DNA of 64,000 nucleotides, from positions 124,001 through 188,000 of the forward strand of contig JAODTK010000100.1 in assembly GCA_026419785.1 (NCBI GenBank), written 5' to 3'. The translations under genes were made by a program, and so were the position numbers. Each line of letters opens with the position of its first letter. The stretch's first letter is position 1. The notes beneath the pieces were generated by a model. The model had not been told where the DNA came from and did no database searches. It saw only the letters and a program-made list of their open reading frames with translations. This document shows positions 13,601-24,900 of this stretch, in pieces. Source of the stretch: Sclerodactyla briareus (Eukaryota; Echinodermata; Holothuroidea; Dendrochirotida; Sclerodactylidae).

Positions 13601-15600
13601 CAGGGTTTATCTCAAGGAACGCACATGTGTGTGAAAAGTAAAGACAGCCTAAAAAAACATTGGAAGTTGGGAATTGACGTTTCACATTGACATCCTTGGC
13701 AACCAAAACAGGAAGAGCGATGTAGTTCACAGAAAGTTTGTTCGTCTGGGCGGATCGCATGGGTTTCGCTATGGATGGGAGCTACATGTCGTTTTGACTT
13801 ATGAAGTTTCGTGTGGCACCTGCCATTAGAAATTTGAGAGCTTGATTCAGGATTAAAAAAATATTTTGTACGTAAGGTGTACCCACTGCGCAGTGCCCCG
13901 TATATCTCTAAGGCAGGGGTATGTGATATACAATTTGAGGGGAACTGCACTTTCAGATGCCACCCAAGTAAAAGTGTTGTAAATATTACTGTAATACACC
14001 TGTATGACTCCCAATTGTCATCATTTTCATGAGACAACTCAAATTTCCCGGAACAGACTGATATGTCTTATGCACTTCAGTATGAGCATAATAGCCTCAC
14101 CATGGTAGTCTATATAGTCAACAGTGGTTTTGTGTCATCAGTGTCCAGTTCAATGACACACTATAAAACTTGCAATGTTTACTTGTGTATTAAAGCTCTC
14201 AGTGACGCCATGCACTCCCGGTGGCTATGACCAAACTTTGATGATTTATTATGGGCATTCTCAACAAAAAAGACCAATCAAAGTTGATTTTAAAGCGGCC
14301 ACAGCATGTATATGCCGCGGAGGCGGATGGAGTCCCCCCCCCCCCCAGAAAGTTTCATTGGAATAAAGATCGAAAACTGGAGGTAGGTACAGGCAGAACA
14401 TCTTTTGATACACTGTTTCCAAAACAATAGGGTTTAATGTAAGACCCCTTCACAGCTGCGGGACCCGAACACAAAATCGACTCAGGCACAACCGGGAACA
14501 AGTACCCCTACCACCCCCATTCACGACAGGCGCCGCACACAATTGCAAACAAATTGAGTTTGGCTGAATTGGGCTTACAACAGTAGATGGAAACCTTCCT
14601 AAAGGCCTCAGGGAGATTTAGCATTTGGTTGTCTCAAAACCCTGCTTCCGTTTAAAAAAAAATAAATGTTAATTATACAAGAGAAAACAGATTCTTTCAC
14701 CATCTGGTTGTGATTTCCAAATTTTGTCAGAATGGAATGATATAGTTGGTGGTCTATCTCCACAAAAGGAGTAGAAGGACTGGAAGGTCAGTGAAGGAGG
14801 ATAATATTGAACTTCCCAATTGTGCGGAAGATATAGACTTTTAGGTAAACCGACATACTAATCCAATAGGGGGTAATACAAGCTTTCTGGTTTGGCCTTA
14901 TTGGCCATAGCCTGTCAGCTGTGGCAAGGACTCGCGACACAGTTTGGTGTCTTGTTGGAATGGACTGGTAGTTTATATACTGTTGCCGTAATAGCACTCA
15001 TGTCAAGAAGGTTGATATTCGGTTCCACTATCTTCACTCTTGGAGGCAACCTGATCCAACGCAAACAGATACAATGCAATATATCACGGTGACATGTCCT
15101 GCTCCGAAAATTCCGACAACGGAGAAGGAAGGATGAAATTACAGGAAATCAGAGGGCGCGGAGAGCTGGAGGGCAGAATAAGAGGAAAGAACAGATAGAG
15201 AAAGATAGTGGGCAACAGGTGTCCGGAAAGTGACTATGAATAACCACTTTCCCCCCTTTCTCGTCCTCGAACCATCTTATGGTATGAGGCTGGCCACCTT
15301 CCATGCGAGCGCTAACTATTCCTGAATATGGCATGTTCTCTCAACCCAGTTGTCTCATATATTGTTCTACCTAGGTGTTGCTGCGTCGTGGTAAAGGGGG
15401 GAATCGTCAGTTTGGTGATACTTGGGCTGATTTTAAGCATTCGGCCACTGTCCCTACACGAGATCCGGACCCTGGTAAGGATTTCCATCACGAACAGAAC
15501 AGACCAGACCCGTGACGACTACGTTACAGTCTTCCGGAGACACGTCTTCAACCGGTCTCCACAACTCTTCGTAGAGATTCCACACCGATCATCTGAGATC
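13601..15600. other. No recognisable gene
   Basis: A minus-strand frame of 141 codons (13,612-14,037) and several shorter ones were read; none shows a known domain. A C tract lies at 14,334-14,346. Confidence 0.35.
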
Positions 15601-15705
15601 CTATCTATCTATCTATCTCTCTATCTATCTATCTATCTATCTATCTATCCGTCCGTCCGTCCGTCCGTCCACCCGTCCATCCGTCCGTCTGTTCTGTCCT
15701 GCTGT
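15600..15705. repeat. Compound tetranucleotide microsatellite (CTAT)n(CCGT)n
   Basis: A run of CTAT units passes directly into CCGT/CCAT units at about 15,648. The join between two different tetramer arrays is sharp. Confidence 0.9.
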
Positions 15706-15767
15706 TCTGTCTGTCTTGTCGGTCCAGTCTGTTAACGCCTTTTGAGCTCTATCACTGTATGTTCGTT

Positions 15768-15900
15768 TCTTTGATGGATGTCGACCAAACCTGAAACCCA
15801 CATGAAGCTCATCGAACAATTGAATATCTATGACTCACGACTTGAAGACCAAGGTCGAATTTCTTCAAGGGGTTGATGCCAATATGAAAAAAGAAACTGC
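15768..15900. repeat. Dispersed repeat fragment ('GATGGATGTNGACCAAAC')
   Basis: The segment starting 'TTTGATGGATGTCGACCAAA' resembles the two units at 33,995-34,285, including the later 'TATGACT' and 'AAGGTCGA' phrases. It is probably a fragment of the same interspersed family. Confidence 0.45.
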
Positions 15901-16232
15901 GACTGTCCTCCTCCTGCAGATTATGTTGGATAACCATACTACTAGCTCACTGCTATAATTACCTACTGGTTCCAATGGGAGTTTGGAATTAGGTCAAAGG
16001 TCATGGAGGGCCATAACGTGACTCTACGTGAGAAATTGCAAGAAAAGTGATAAAATGTTTTTTTCCTCCTAGGAATTAGGTTGAGGTATACTAGATACTT
16101 GGTCAGTCTGTAACTGTAACTAGTTACACTTAATTTGTCACGTATGTTTTCTCCCATAAAGAGGGTCCCGAAGTGATTGAGAGTTCAAAAATTGATTGTG
16201 CTCTTTAGTAAGGGGTAGGGTTACGTAGAGAT

Positions 16233-16290
16233 CAGATTAGCTCAGTCGAATGAGGTCCGGACTGTAGATGGAAGGTTCGCATCTCATAGG
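16233..16290 (+). repeat. tRNA-like fragment, probably SINE-derived
   Basis: It contains an A-box-like 'TTAGCTCAGTCGAATGAG' and, about 35 bp on, a B-box-like 'GGTTCGCATCT'. The arms do not form a complete cloverleaf by eye and the 5' acceptor strand is not matched. It is read as a decayed tRNA-derived SINE head rather than a working tRNA. Confidence 0.35.
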
Positions 16291-17198
16291 TCGTTTAGCT
16301 TTTCCGTGAAACGACGTCGGCGAACGGCGTTTTACAACATTTTTGTATTATGTTCGCCTCTTTATTATGAACAGGTAACGTCGTTGCATCAGCCGTACGA
16401 CTATAACTCTATCATGCACTACGGGGAGAGAGTTTTCGCCATCGACTACACAACACCGCGATAAAGAGCAAGGCCAAGAGCGCCAGATAGGTCAGATTAT
16501 AGGCCTGAGCGTAGGGGGACATACTACAGACCAGACTGCTCTACAGGTCACTAGTTTGTCAGGTATGGTAATTTGCTCATTTTTTCATAACACAATTACA
16601 ACTGTTATGTCTTTTTGTTCCACGATTTTCACATAGGTCGGGCCAGGACGCCATATCTTATCGGAATATATACATAGTAGTTGCTGTGCGGTAGTATGTA
16701 TTCATCTATTCACATTATCTTTAGGCGGCACTCTAATCTCCGCAATTAAGTACATTACCCCTGATTTGGCTGCCAAACGCCTTTTTGAACTTCCACAAGA
16801 ATAAACTGCAGATCTGCTTCACCAGGTGGGATATAATCTACACAAATATTATATACTGATAATTCCAATTCGCCTTGCGCGTTCAGTGACCTCTAATGAA
16901 GTACGAATTTAAAAGTAAAGCCCACTCTACAGTACTTCATTAGTAAATATAGCTCCAGGTGTCCACGCTTCCGTACATACGCCATGCGCTGTGGGTAGGA
17001 ATTGTTCTCCGACGGCTGAATTAAACACCTACATTGATCTGTTCTCTAATGATTTGTTTTTTTTTACAAAACAACCCTTTCCGACGTTTCTTGTATTCTG
17101 GGGAACACAGCTTCCTCACAACGGCCTCATATTTGTATACAGGAATGACTACTTCATCATTATTCGGTACCATACCTCTTTCTTTCCATGCCTCCCAG
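16291..17198. other. No recognisable gene
   Basis: This is upstream DNA of the first CUB exon. No start codon with a signal peptide could be tied to that exon. Confidence 0.35.
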
Positions 17199-17346
17199 AT
17201 TGTGGAGGTACGCTATTCACAACGAGGGTTTTGTCACGTCACCTGGTTACCCGGACCCATATACCACTAACAAACAGGTGATTGGTCGGTCGGTGTCGAT
17301 GAAGGGAACGCAGTACTTGTTGAATTCTACCACATTAGTATGCCCG
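17199..17346 (+). CDS. CUB-domain exon 1 (N-terminal half of a CUB domain)
   Basis: After a pyrimidine-rich acceptor ending CAG, the exon reads C-G-G-x-L-F, then, after a one-base frame slip near 17,222-17,230, GFVTSPGYPDPYTTNKQ and KGTQYLL. It ends at a CCG|GTGAGT donor. 'SPGYPDPY..NKQ' is the signature start of a CUB beta-sandwich, an extracellular module of secreted or surface proteins. The usual second cysteine (KQC) reads Val in this frame, so another base error or true divergence is likely. The second half of this CUB was not found directly downstream. Confidence 0.7.
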
Positions 17347-17449
17347 GTGAGTACGAAAAGTATACATCTGAATACGTCAGCATCGACTAACACGAACAGC
17401 GCGGTGTATCCACGGTTCCGTTCAATGAATTTACTTCCATGATGAGGAA

Positions 17450-17810
17450 GAGTCAGGAAGGAATTCCCTATAAACTTCCCTGACGCCACACCAACGACCA
17501 TCAAGAATCGTCTACAGGTCGTGAAGGCATTAATTAACATTCTCAGCAAACCAACATCTTCGGGAAGGCCATTCCATGATTTGATCCCTGTACGCGGGAA
17601 CGAATACTTCCAAGTGTCCAACCTACCGCGTATTCTATACGAAGCTTGATGCGACGAGTCCTAGTAGTAGTAACATTGTATAGACAAAATTCGGAAAGAA
17701 GGTATTCGAAGGAGTCCTTGCTTGGAACTATAGAAAATGTTCTAAATCTGAATCAAATCACTTCACTGTCAGCTCAGTCTATGGAAGTCAGACCGAGAAG
17801 CCTTAATCAT
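17450..17810 (-). mobile_element. LINE 3' fragment (reverse transcriptase C-terminus), copy A
   Basis: On the minus strand, frames broken by indels read RLDTWKYSFPRTGIKSWNGL followed by PEDV. The pattern RLD..(R)..F..R.I..WN.LP..V is the conserved tail of CR1/L2-like non-LTR reverse transcriptases. It aligns by eye with the tail at 54,700-55,015, which has WNSFPEDV. Only the last part of the protein is present, as expected for 5'-truncated LINE copies. Confidence 0.65.
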
Positions 17811-17990
17811 CCCTTATACGACCAGGCGGGGTCATACATGCTGCCTAAACAGCATGGCAATGTAAGTTTACATTAGGAAGGCATAAAATCAAACTGAGCT
17901 TCTGCACTTCTTAGAAGGTTCCAATCAAGAATAAAAATACACACAAAATCTGACTTCGCCGTTGAAGAACATCCGGGGCAATCAACACCA

Positions 17991-18207
17991 TTTGTATATT
18001 AGATTTAAATTCCTCTGAACAAATGCAACATCGTCATTCAAAGCGATTCCTCAGTACAACTTAGTGTCGTCCGCAAATTAGTAAACTCTGGAATGCACAG
18101 AATCATCCGGCAATCGGAAGACCGTTTGTATATTAGATCTAAGTTCCTCTGAACAAATGCAACATCGCCATTCAAAGCGATTCCTCAGTACAACTTAGTG
18201 TCGTTCG
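17991..18207. repeat. Tandem repeat, two units, period 134 bp
   Basis: An 82-84 bp core (17,991-18,073 and 18,125-18,207, starting TTTGTATATTAGAT) occurs twice with only a few substitutions. It lies in the intron before the second CUB exon. Confidence 0.85.
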
Positions 18208-18268
18208 TTGTATATTTATATGTATATTTTTATATATACAAATTATCGATTTATACAATGATGGTCAG

Positions 18269-18623
18269 AACATTTCTGTTCAACAGTTCAACATCAACCA
18301 AACCTTGTCAAATATTCGACCAGGTTTCGGTGAATGCATATTTGAACTAATTCATCTCAAATATGAACCGGGCGTGGAAGTGTATGCTATTCTTAACATA
18401 TCACACACTATTTCAACAGATCGTTCTGAGTCAGGAGACTGCGGAGGCGCCTACATAGAAATACGGGAAGGTTAGTACCCCTGGTACGTTCGTGCCATAT
18501 ACTGTGGGCCTCAAAAACCGAGCCCGCTGATTCTTGATGACGGAAAGTTGTGGGTACGATTCCACTCGGGCTCCAGACGTAATCACCTGTGGAACGGATT
18601 CGTACTCAAGTTCAAATCGGTGT
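18269..18623 (+). CDS. CUB-domain exon 2 (most of one CUB domain)
   Basis: The frame gives GFGECIFELIHLKYEPGVEV, then CGGAYIEIREG, then IYCGPQKPSPLILDDGKLWV and RFHSGS..WNGFVLKFKSV, with the donor at T|GTAAGT. These match the CUB layout of Cys, hydrophobic strands, C-G-x-Y-x-E-I-R-x-G, Y-C-G and L-x-V-x-F-x-S. Around 18,470-18,500 the literal frame meets TAG, but shifting one base restores EGSTPGTFV and a second shift returns to the main frame. The start is uncertain: phase-compatible acceptors end at 18,268 and 18,286. Confidence 0.8.
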
Positions 18624-19394
18624 GTAAGTACTAATGTACACGTAAATGAACTTATTGGCACTACTTCTGAACTTCATTAACATCTAACGACATGTGAAGG
18701 TCTAAACATGGGACGACCTAGAATAGACGATTGGTACGCTTAATAGATATATACAGTGAAGGACAGAATGATGTGGACGGCGACGTGTTCGTGGGCCGTT
18801 GATGCTTAAGACAGTTGTCTGGGACTGCACCGAAAGGAGTATGTATAGACGTGCATTTCTGAATATGCTCTCTGAACATCTGTTTGGAGAAATTACCTAT
18901 TTATTTGAAATGTGCCGGATATTTAGTTTGTGCAATCCCGAATTTAACGAAAACGCCTGATCCGCTCCGAAGTGTCACTGAATGAAGTTTAGCTTGATTC
19001 AGGGAGGTGCTACAATTCCTAGACACCCAATAAACACGTGAATATGTCCCTCATTATAAATGAAAATATGTTTTATTTCGTGACAGAGGTGTAACCCACA
19101 GATGCCAATTAAAACATCCGTTACACCTCTCACCTCATTAGTTGAATCAGAGATTCAGAGATTCAGCATAAAGAAAAACAATTCTACGCAAAGGGCATCT
19201 TAATCTGGTAAGGAACATTCAGTACGGTAGTTATTAGTACTCTCTCGAAATATTTAGAATACCCCATTATTGGAAAGCATATATCCAAGCGTCATTTGAC
19301 AGGTTTCAACGAACTGACATATTTGAAGGTGTCAGGAGAAATCGGTCGTCATTGCAGCATCGAAACATTACCAATGGACAAAGAAGAAAACTAA
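18624..19394. other. Intron or spacer, no feature
   Basis: This lies between the second CUB exon and the minisatellite. No exon-like frame or named repeat was seen. Confidence 0.4.
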
Positions 19395-19687
19395 TACTGC
19401 AAGCTGATATACTGACCACAATTAACTGTGCAAAACTGATGAATGATGCCTACAATTAACTGGCGCAGAACGCTATATACTGACTACAATTAACTGCACA
19501 GACCTGCTGAATACTGACTACAACTAACTGCGCAGAACTGCAAAATACTGACTACAATTAAATGCACTGAACTGCTAAATACTGACTACAATTAAATGTG
19601 CAGAGCTGCTAAATACTAACTGTCTACATTAACTGCGCGAACTGCTAAATCAGTAAATACTGCCTACAATTAACTGCGCAGAACTGG
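19395..19687. repeat. Minisatellite, about 36-bp unit, about eight copies
   Basis: Units of the form 'CTGCTAAATACTGACTACAA' followed by TTAACTGCGCAGAA recur about eight times with substitutions and short indels. The array is intronic between CUB exons. Confidence 0.85.
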
Positions 19688-20136
19688 TCTGGCGTCCATT
19701 CTTCATTACAAAGTCAATCACAGATGTTAGGGAAGTTCATGAGGAGGTGGTATGGTGTTCAAAGCATGTAATTGATTTCAGCCAGGTCAGGTCCAGAGTT
19801 CGGATTGGCCTGACAATACCTCAGTTGTGTATATGCCACACGCGCTGCAGGTTTATAATGGATTTGCATAATGACCGTCGGGTCTACTCAACATTCAGGT
19901 TGTTTTTTCGAGGTACCCAATGTTGCCACTACGTTATATATGGCACGATGTCGTCCAAACTATTTTCCTTCGAGACTATGTAGAAGAGTAAGAAAACTTG
20001 TTTGAGTTTTTCTCCCCCTATGTCCGCTTTAGATATTTCGAGGTGTCAGCTCCAGTCAAGGTAATACTTCCCAGTCATGTTATGGATCAATCTCGTGGAT
20101 TGTCACTAACGGGAATATTACTGGAAGGATTGTTTG

Positions 20137-20275
20137 CTTGAGTGAGGAATGAACACTGTGAATCTCGTCCTCGTCCATGTCTTGAGTGAGGAATGAACAC
20201 TGTGAATCTCGTCCTCGTCCATGTCTTGAGTGAGGAATGAACACTGTAATCTCGTCTCGTCCTCGTCCATGTCTT
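20137..20275. repeat. Tandem repeat, three units, period 44 bp
   Basis: 'CTTGAGTGAGGAATGAACAC' starts at 20,137, 20,181 and 20,225, each followed by TGTGAATCTCGTCCTCGTCC or a slightly shortened version. The array ends about 30 bp before the third CUB exon. Confidence 0.9.
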
Positions 20276-20305
20276 CACTTCTCGTTGTTCACTTATCATT
20301 CGCAG

Positions 20306-20466
20306 CCGCACCACGAGTAATGACGTCCACTCATGGGGAGGGTGTTATACTGAATAATGTCAACTACCCATCATTGTCTTTCCCGAAGCCCAGATTCCAG
20401 ATCTGGGTATAAAAGTAAACGAGGGGTACCACGTGCTGTTGCAGATACTTGAACTCGATATAGCAG
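20306..20466 (+). CDS. CUB-domain exon 3 (N-terminal half of a CUB domain)
   Basis: After acceptor CGCAG the exon reads a short lead, GVILNNVNYPSLSFPKPRFQ and IW. After a one-base slip at about 20,405-20,412 it continues IKVNEGYHVLLQILELDIA to the donor GCAG|GTGAGT (phase 1). The pattern G-x-I/L-x-S/N-x-x-Y-P, then W-x-I-x-V-x-x-G-Y-x-V-L-L is the first half of a CUB domain. The opening cysteine is not visible, and the C-terminal half was not found downstream. Confidence 0.75.
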
Positions 20467-20534
20467 GTGAGTTTGATGATTCGCCCATTCATTTGTTATT
20501 CATTGACGAAGTAGGAGAGAAGGAGGAAATCATG

Positions 20535-21125
20535 CAGTCATGCCAGTGAATGTGTATGTGTGTATGTGTGTATGTGTGCGTGTGTATGTGTGTGTGTTGT
20601 GTGTGGGTGTGTGTGAAGCCGGGCTGTGAACACAATAACTTGACCCCACCTGGATGGATGAAGCTCATACTTGGTATGTGTTCCCCATGATGAGTATATG
20701 AACCCTTTTGTTTTGGGGTCAGGTCAGAGGTCCTCCTGGGGTCACCATAGGTTTAAAGTCTGAAAACCTTGTGAACCGATAAGTCAGAAGGTTGGTCTAT
20801 CGGTTCAAATTTGGTGTGTGGCTTCTTATGGGGAGTACGCAAACCTATTGTTTTTGGTATAGTTCGGTTGTGAATTTGGTCAAAAATAGAAAATTTGTGA
20901 AAAGTCAATGATTTGGCCAAATTTGGCTTGTGAACACAATAACTTGACCCCACCTGGATGGATGAAGCTCATACTTGGTATGTGTGTTACATGAACCCTA
21001 TTGTTTTGGCGGTCAGGTCAGAGGTCATCTGAGGTCACCAGAGGTCAAAGTCTGAAAACCTTGTGAACAAGATTAAGTCCAGAATGGTTGGTCTTGATCA
21101 GGTTCAAATTTGGTTGTGTAAGAAT
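20535..21125. repeat. Dispersed repeat with (TG)n head, copy 3 (two sub-units)
   Basis: An 'ATGCAGTCA' opening and a (TG)n tract (about 20,551-20,614) are followed by two closely related sub-units at about 20,625-20,780 and 20,930-21,085. Each carries 'TGTGAACACAATAACTTGAC', 'CCCACCTGGATGGATGAAGC', 'GGTCAGGTCAGAGGTC' and 'GTCTGAAAACCTTGTGAAC'. Layout and phrases relate it to 2,905-3,855 and 13,163-13,600. Confidence 0.65.
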
Positions 21126-22239
21126 ATATAATAAAACGAGTACTGATGTCACGAAATTATCGTGTTGTCAGTTCCGAAGTGTGGTTGGAACAAACTAAAT
21201 ACTTTAACAGAAACAGACACTAGCGGCTCGAGAACCCACTCGTTCTAAAGTAATAATATTAGACACGTGCCTTGTCAAATGTCATTCAAACATTCACATG
21301 GCGGTTATCCCCTGCACACATTACCCAAAGAGACTTATACTCCTATCCCGAGAAACGGGGACCAGAGCCGTCCTCTCGTACACATCGAAGCCTTGGTCAG
21401 ACAGATATATAGCCTAAACAAAAAATAACAGATCACATCGAGGAAATTTGTATCTTCTTTTCAATTTCGTGATTTATTTACGGAATAATTCACAGCAGCC
21501 TATGACATGGGTACAGAGAACAGTTCTGGTTTATTTTTATTTCCGGCGTTATCTGCCAAAGAATATTATCTTGTACATATTGGGATCTTTCTCCTAGCAA
21601 TGAAAGCCGCCCCGGGTGCATGTAATTGAATCATTAAATGTAATATTAGGTTTATCACCTACTTTCGAACACAAATGGACAATGAGTTCATTGACTGATT
21701 TCTGTGTTAATGTATAGGACATCAACATGACACTGAATCACTACGCAGTAGTGGTTTTCATAACTATCTTAAAAGATGTTTTTATTATGAGCTTGAAGTT
21801 ACAACATTGCCCCATTTCATTACACTATATAAAGTTATCACTTAGGCTACTTTCGAACACAACATATTGATAGAGAATGGGTTCATTGAATGATTTATAT
21901 AATGTAATCTCGTGCAACAAAGATGTCCAGTCTTTGCATAATATTATCATGGCCTATGTTGTTTTTATAAGGGGGACAACATGGAATATTGGGAGGGAAG
22001 GAAATGAGGGCTGTCCCCACAGATTCCAGGGGTTACTTTTTCAACGAAAGAGCCCCTGGTTCGTGGAATCTGACATGGGAGCTGACGTTACTTTGGTAGG
22101 AGGACCGGGGGCTCTGATCACTTCTCGACTTCTGCATCGAGGAGGAGGACCAGGGCTTAAGAGGAGGAACAAAATAAACACCCCGGAGAGGCTTTAAAAC
22201 CTAGCCCACATTCATTACTATACACTGAAGTGTCAGTCT
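21126..22239. other. No recognisable gene
   Basis: A 106-codon frame (21,877-22,197) shows no known domain. The phrase 'ACTTTCGAACACAA' occurs twice (about 21,661 and 21,851), suggesting a small degenerate duplication. Confidence 0.35.
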
Positions 22240-22950
22240 CAGTGGCGTCGTGCCCAGTGTTGCCCGAGGGGGGGGGGGGGTTCCCAAATTTTGTCGGAGA
22301 TGTCATAAAATTTTTGTCATAATTTAAATTAAATAGTATTACCGAACCGAAGAGTAGAACTATATATTAATTGTTCCTAAGTAATCGTTGCGTATTGCCC
22401 TCCCCACACATACACCTCAACTTAAACATATTGGGAGTAGTAAGCCATTGCCGCCTGCGAATGTGTCGGCCTACGCTCGCGCTTGAGGTCATTACAGCTC
22501 AAGACTTCTACCGGCCGAGAAAATGCGAGCTAATGCATCGGAATTTTGCGTAAATTACTCGCTGGATCCCCCTGATATTGTAGTTGTTTTGTTCTATTCA
22601 TGGAAATATGTTCAAACATACACAACAGCCTCTCGGGGGTTCCCAAATGGCGGTCCGCGGGCCAAAATTAGCCCGTAAGATGATGCAATCCGCACACCAT
22701 AAATACCACGTTAGGAAAAAATATGTTAAGGTTTCAGACAAGAAAAGGTTGGAATTTTACCGTCGAGCATGGATTTAAAAATGTCACTATCAGAAATATC
22801 AATCAATTTTAGTCAATTAATATTGTGACCACTATATATTTTCCGAGCTATAGGAATATTTTCGTTTGATATTAATGCTCATCTAAAACTAACATTTGCG
22901 ACCCACACCATGTTAAATCGCATGAACAGCTGAAGTGATATTTTTTCAAT

Positions 22951-22979
22951 GGGGGGGGGGGGGGGGTGGGGGGGGTGGA
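22951..22979. repeat. Poly-G tract
   Basis: An almost uninterrupted G run with two T interruptions. Such tracts recur across the window (for example 32,529-32,553) and may be assembly-sensitive. Confidence 0.9.
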
Positions 22980-23035
22980 CGTTTATTTTAATAATATATG
23001 AATATCAAAATGGCCCCCTGGCCCGCACAATTTTG

Positions 23036-24303
23036 CGGTTGGGATTTTTTTTTTTATATTGAAAAAAATCTGATTTATTTGATTTAAACGATTTATTTGA
23101 TTTAAATCGATTTAAATCAAATAAATCGATTGATTGTTCTTTCCAAAATCCACATTTCCACTTGGTCTCAAATGTTGCCTAAACCTTGTGAAAACACCAG
23201 ACACACTGGCCATATGGAACCAGTATACACTGCACTTCTAGTCTGGTATCATGAAGGCTTGAGGCTTGAACTTCTTTGAATTTTCAGAACATACACATTG
23301 CATTATATGGACATCTTAGGACCATGCAGTGTCACCATACATGCATGCCTACATATCCAATTGGTGGTCCTGGTTTGGTATTCACCTGGAGGACCCCATT
23401 GGGTCCTAATTTGAACTTAGAATTTGAGAATTTTTTGGAAATCAGACCAGTTTGCGTTATACCGATCGTCACTAATGTCACAGCTCTACACACAAGATTC
23501 TTCATTCTAATCTCATGAAAATATGGGAGCGGAATTATGCAACTCTGCCAACCACCCAGGTTAACTGAGGTTTAATGCTTGTTACTTGTACTTCTTTCAT
23601 TTCCTGATAGTTTTTTTTAAAGTTTATCTGGATTGGTGAATTGCTTCATGACCCGAATGCATAGTACAACAATTGAAAACAAATCTACATTAAATTTGTA
23701 GTTACAACCTACCTAATGTTTTGTTTGAAAGTCAAGAAAAGTGACTATAATTAGATAAACAGGCATGCACAGTGGCACACATAATAGTTATGAATCCATT
23801 GATTTGGAATAGATATCAGTCAGCTCATATATTTCAGAAATATTACTGTGGTGGATATATGCAACTTTTTGAATAAAATAATCCTGTTTCATTCATATTA
23901 GGGCTCACAATTTTAGTATCATGTAATGGCTACACTGCCCGTTTCCATCATAATACACTATACTTATGGAAGAACCATGGCATAGAGTGAGAGAGAGCAT
24001 ACGAATTCCCTATAGAACCTGTGAATTTGGGAATCGTGTGACCTATTTGTGAAATGCTGTTGAGTATTGAATGTTTGGGGTAGTGTACCTTACATGTGTT
24101 TTAGAACATTCTGCAGGGAATATTTTTGCTATTTAAGTTCCTTCCAATAATTAATTTATCTTTAACTAACTCAACTTTTCCTGACAAAAGAGGTAAATCT
24201 TTGAAAAAGTGATTTAAATCAGTGATTGTTTTGAAAAAAATCATTTGATGTAAATCGCGATTTAAATCAGTGATTTAATCAACTGATTTAAGTCACCCAC
24301 TTG
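23036..24303. mobile_element. Non-autonomous hAT-like transposon with 8-bp target duplication
   Basis: The element is bracketed by CAATTTTG at 23,028-23,035 and 24,304-24,311, a perfect 8-bp direct repeat. The left end begins CGGTTGGGATTT and the right end, reverse complemented, CAAGTGGGTGACTT. Just inside both ends lie clusters of GATTTAAATC-type palindromes (about 23,067-23,130 and 24,210-24,290). An 8-bp duplication and C-starting ends are typical of the hAT superfamily. The interior has no transposase-like frame. Length is 1,268 bp. Confidence 0.65.
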
Positions 24304-24329
24304 CAATTTTGCGTTTAAGAACACCCAAT

Positions 24330-24900
24330 TTCGAAAAAAAATTGCATAGCTAAGCTGCGCGCCAACCATGGTGCCGCTTCGCTTGGATAGCCTGGAAATC
24401 GCAAGAACATGGAGTGGCTAAGGTTGAATTCATACTAATGCTTAGTTCAGTTTATTTTTTAATCACTCCACATGACAATAGCCTCTGGAGATCACCATTG
24501 GGCATTTGAGAAGATCTAATTTCGGTGCCGCTTCGATTGGATGTATGAAACCAACCGCTTGAACATACGGTGGCTGAGATGAAATTCATTTAAATTTCAT
24601 TTTCAATTTACTACAATGGAAAATTCATCTGGGGCTCACTTTGCATCTGAGAAGACCAAATTTGAGTTTTCTCGGCCAAGCTTCGCGGCAACCATTGGTG
24701 CCGCTCTGCTTCCATAGGATATAAACGTATCAACATACTGTTGGCTAAGTTTGTTTTTATTTAGGTTTATTTTATTTATTTTGATAGAAAATTAACATCT
24801 GCATGGAGCTCCCAAATTTGACCAAGGAAGGAACAAAATCGAGCGCGGCAATCAACACCGAAGCAAGGTTTTTGATGTCGCGCAGCTTAGAAATTCACGA
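24330..24900. repeat. Diverged tandem repeat, about 150-170 bp unit
   Basis: Three to four units share 'GCGCCAACCATGGTGCCGC', 'GCTTNNATNGGAT', 'GAACATA..GTGGCTNAG' and a T/A-rich 'TTCATTT' block, at about 24,340-24,470, 24,500-24,620, 24,660-24,790 and a partial one to about 24,870. Confidence 0.6.

Noticed and set aside
15328-15735. 135-codon plus-strand frame
   Set aside because: Its C-terminal third is the CTAT/CCGT microsatellite and the rest shows no domain.
19747-19985. Possible extra CUB exon (78-codon frame)
   Set aside because: It lies between CUB exons and has paired cysteines, but lacks the Y-C-G, E-I-R-x-G or S-P-x-Y-P signatures in any frame I read.
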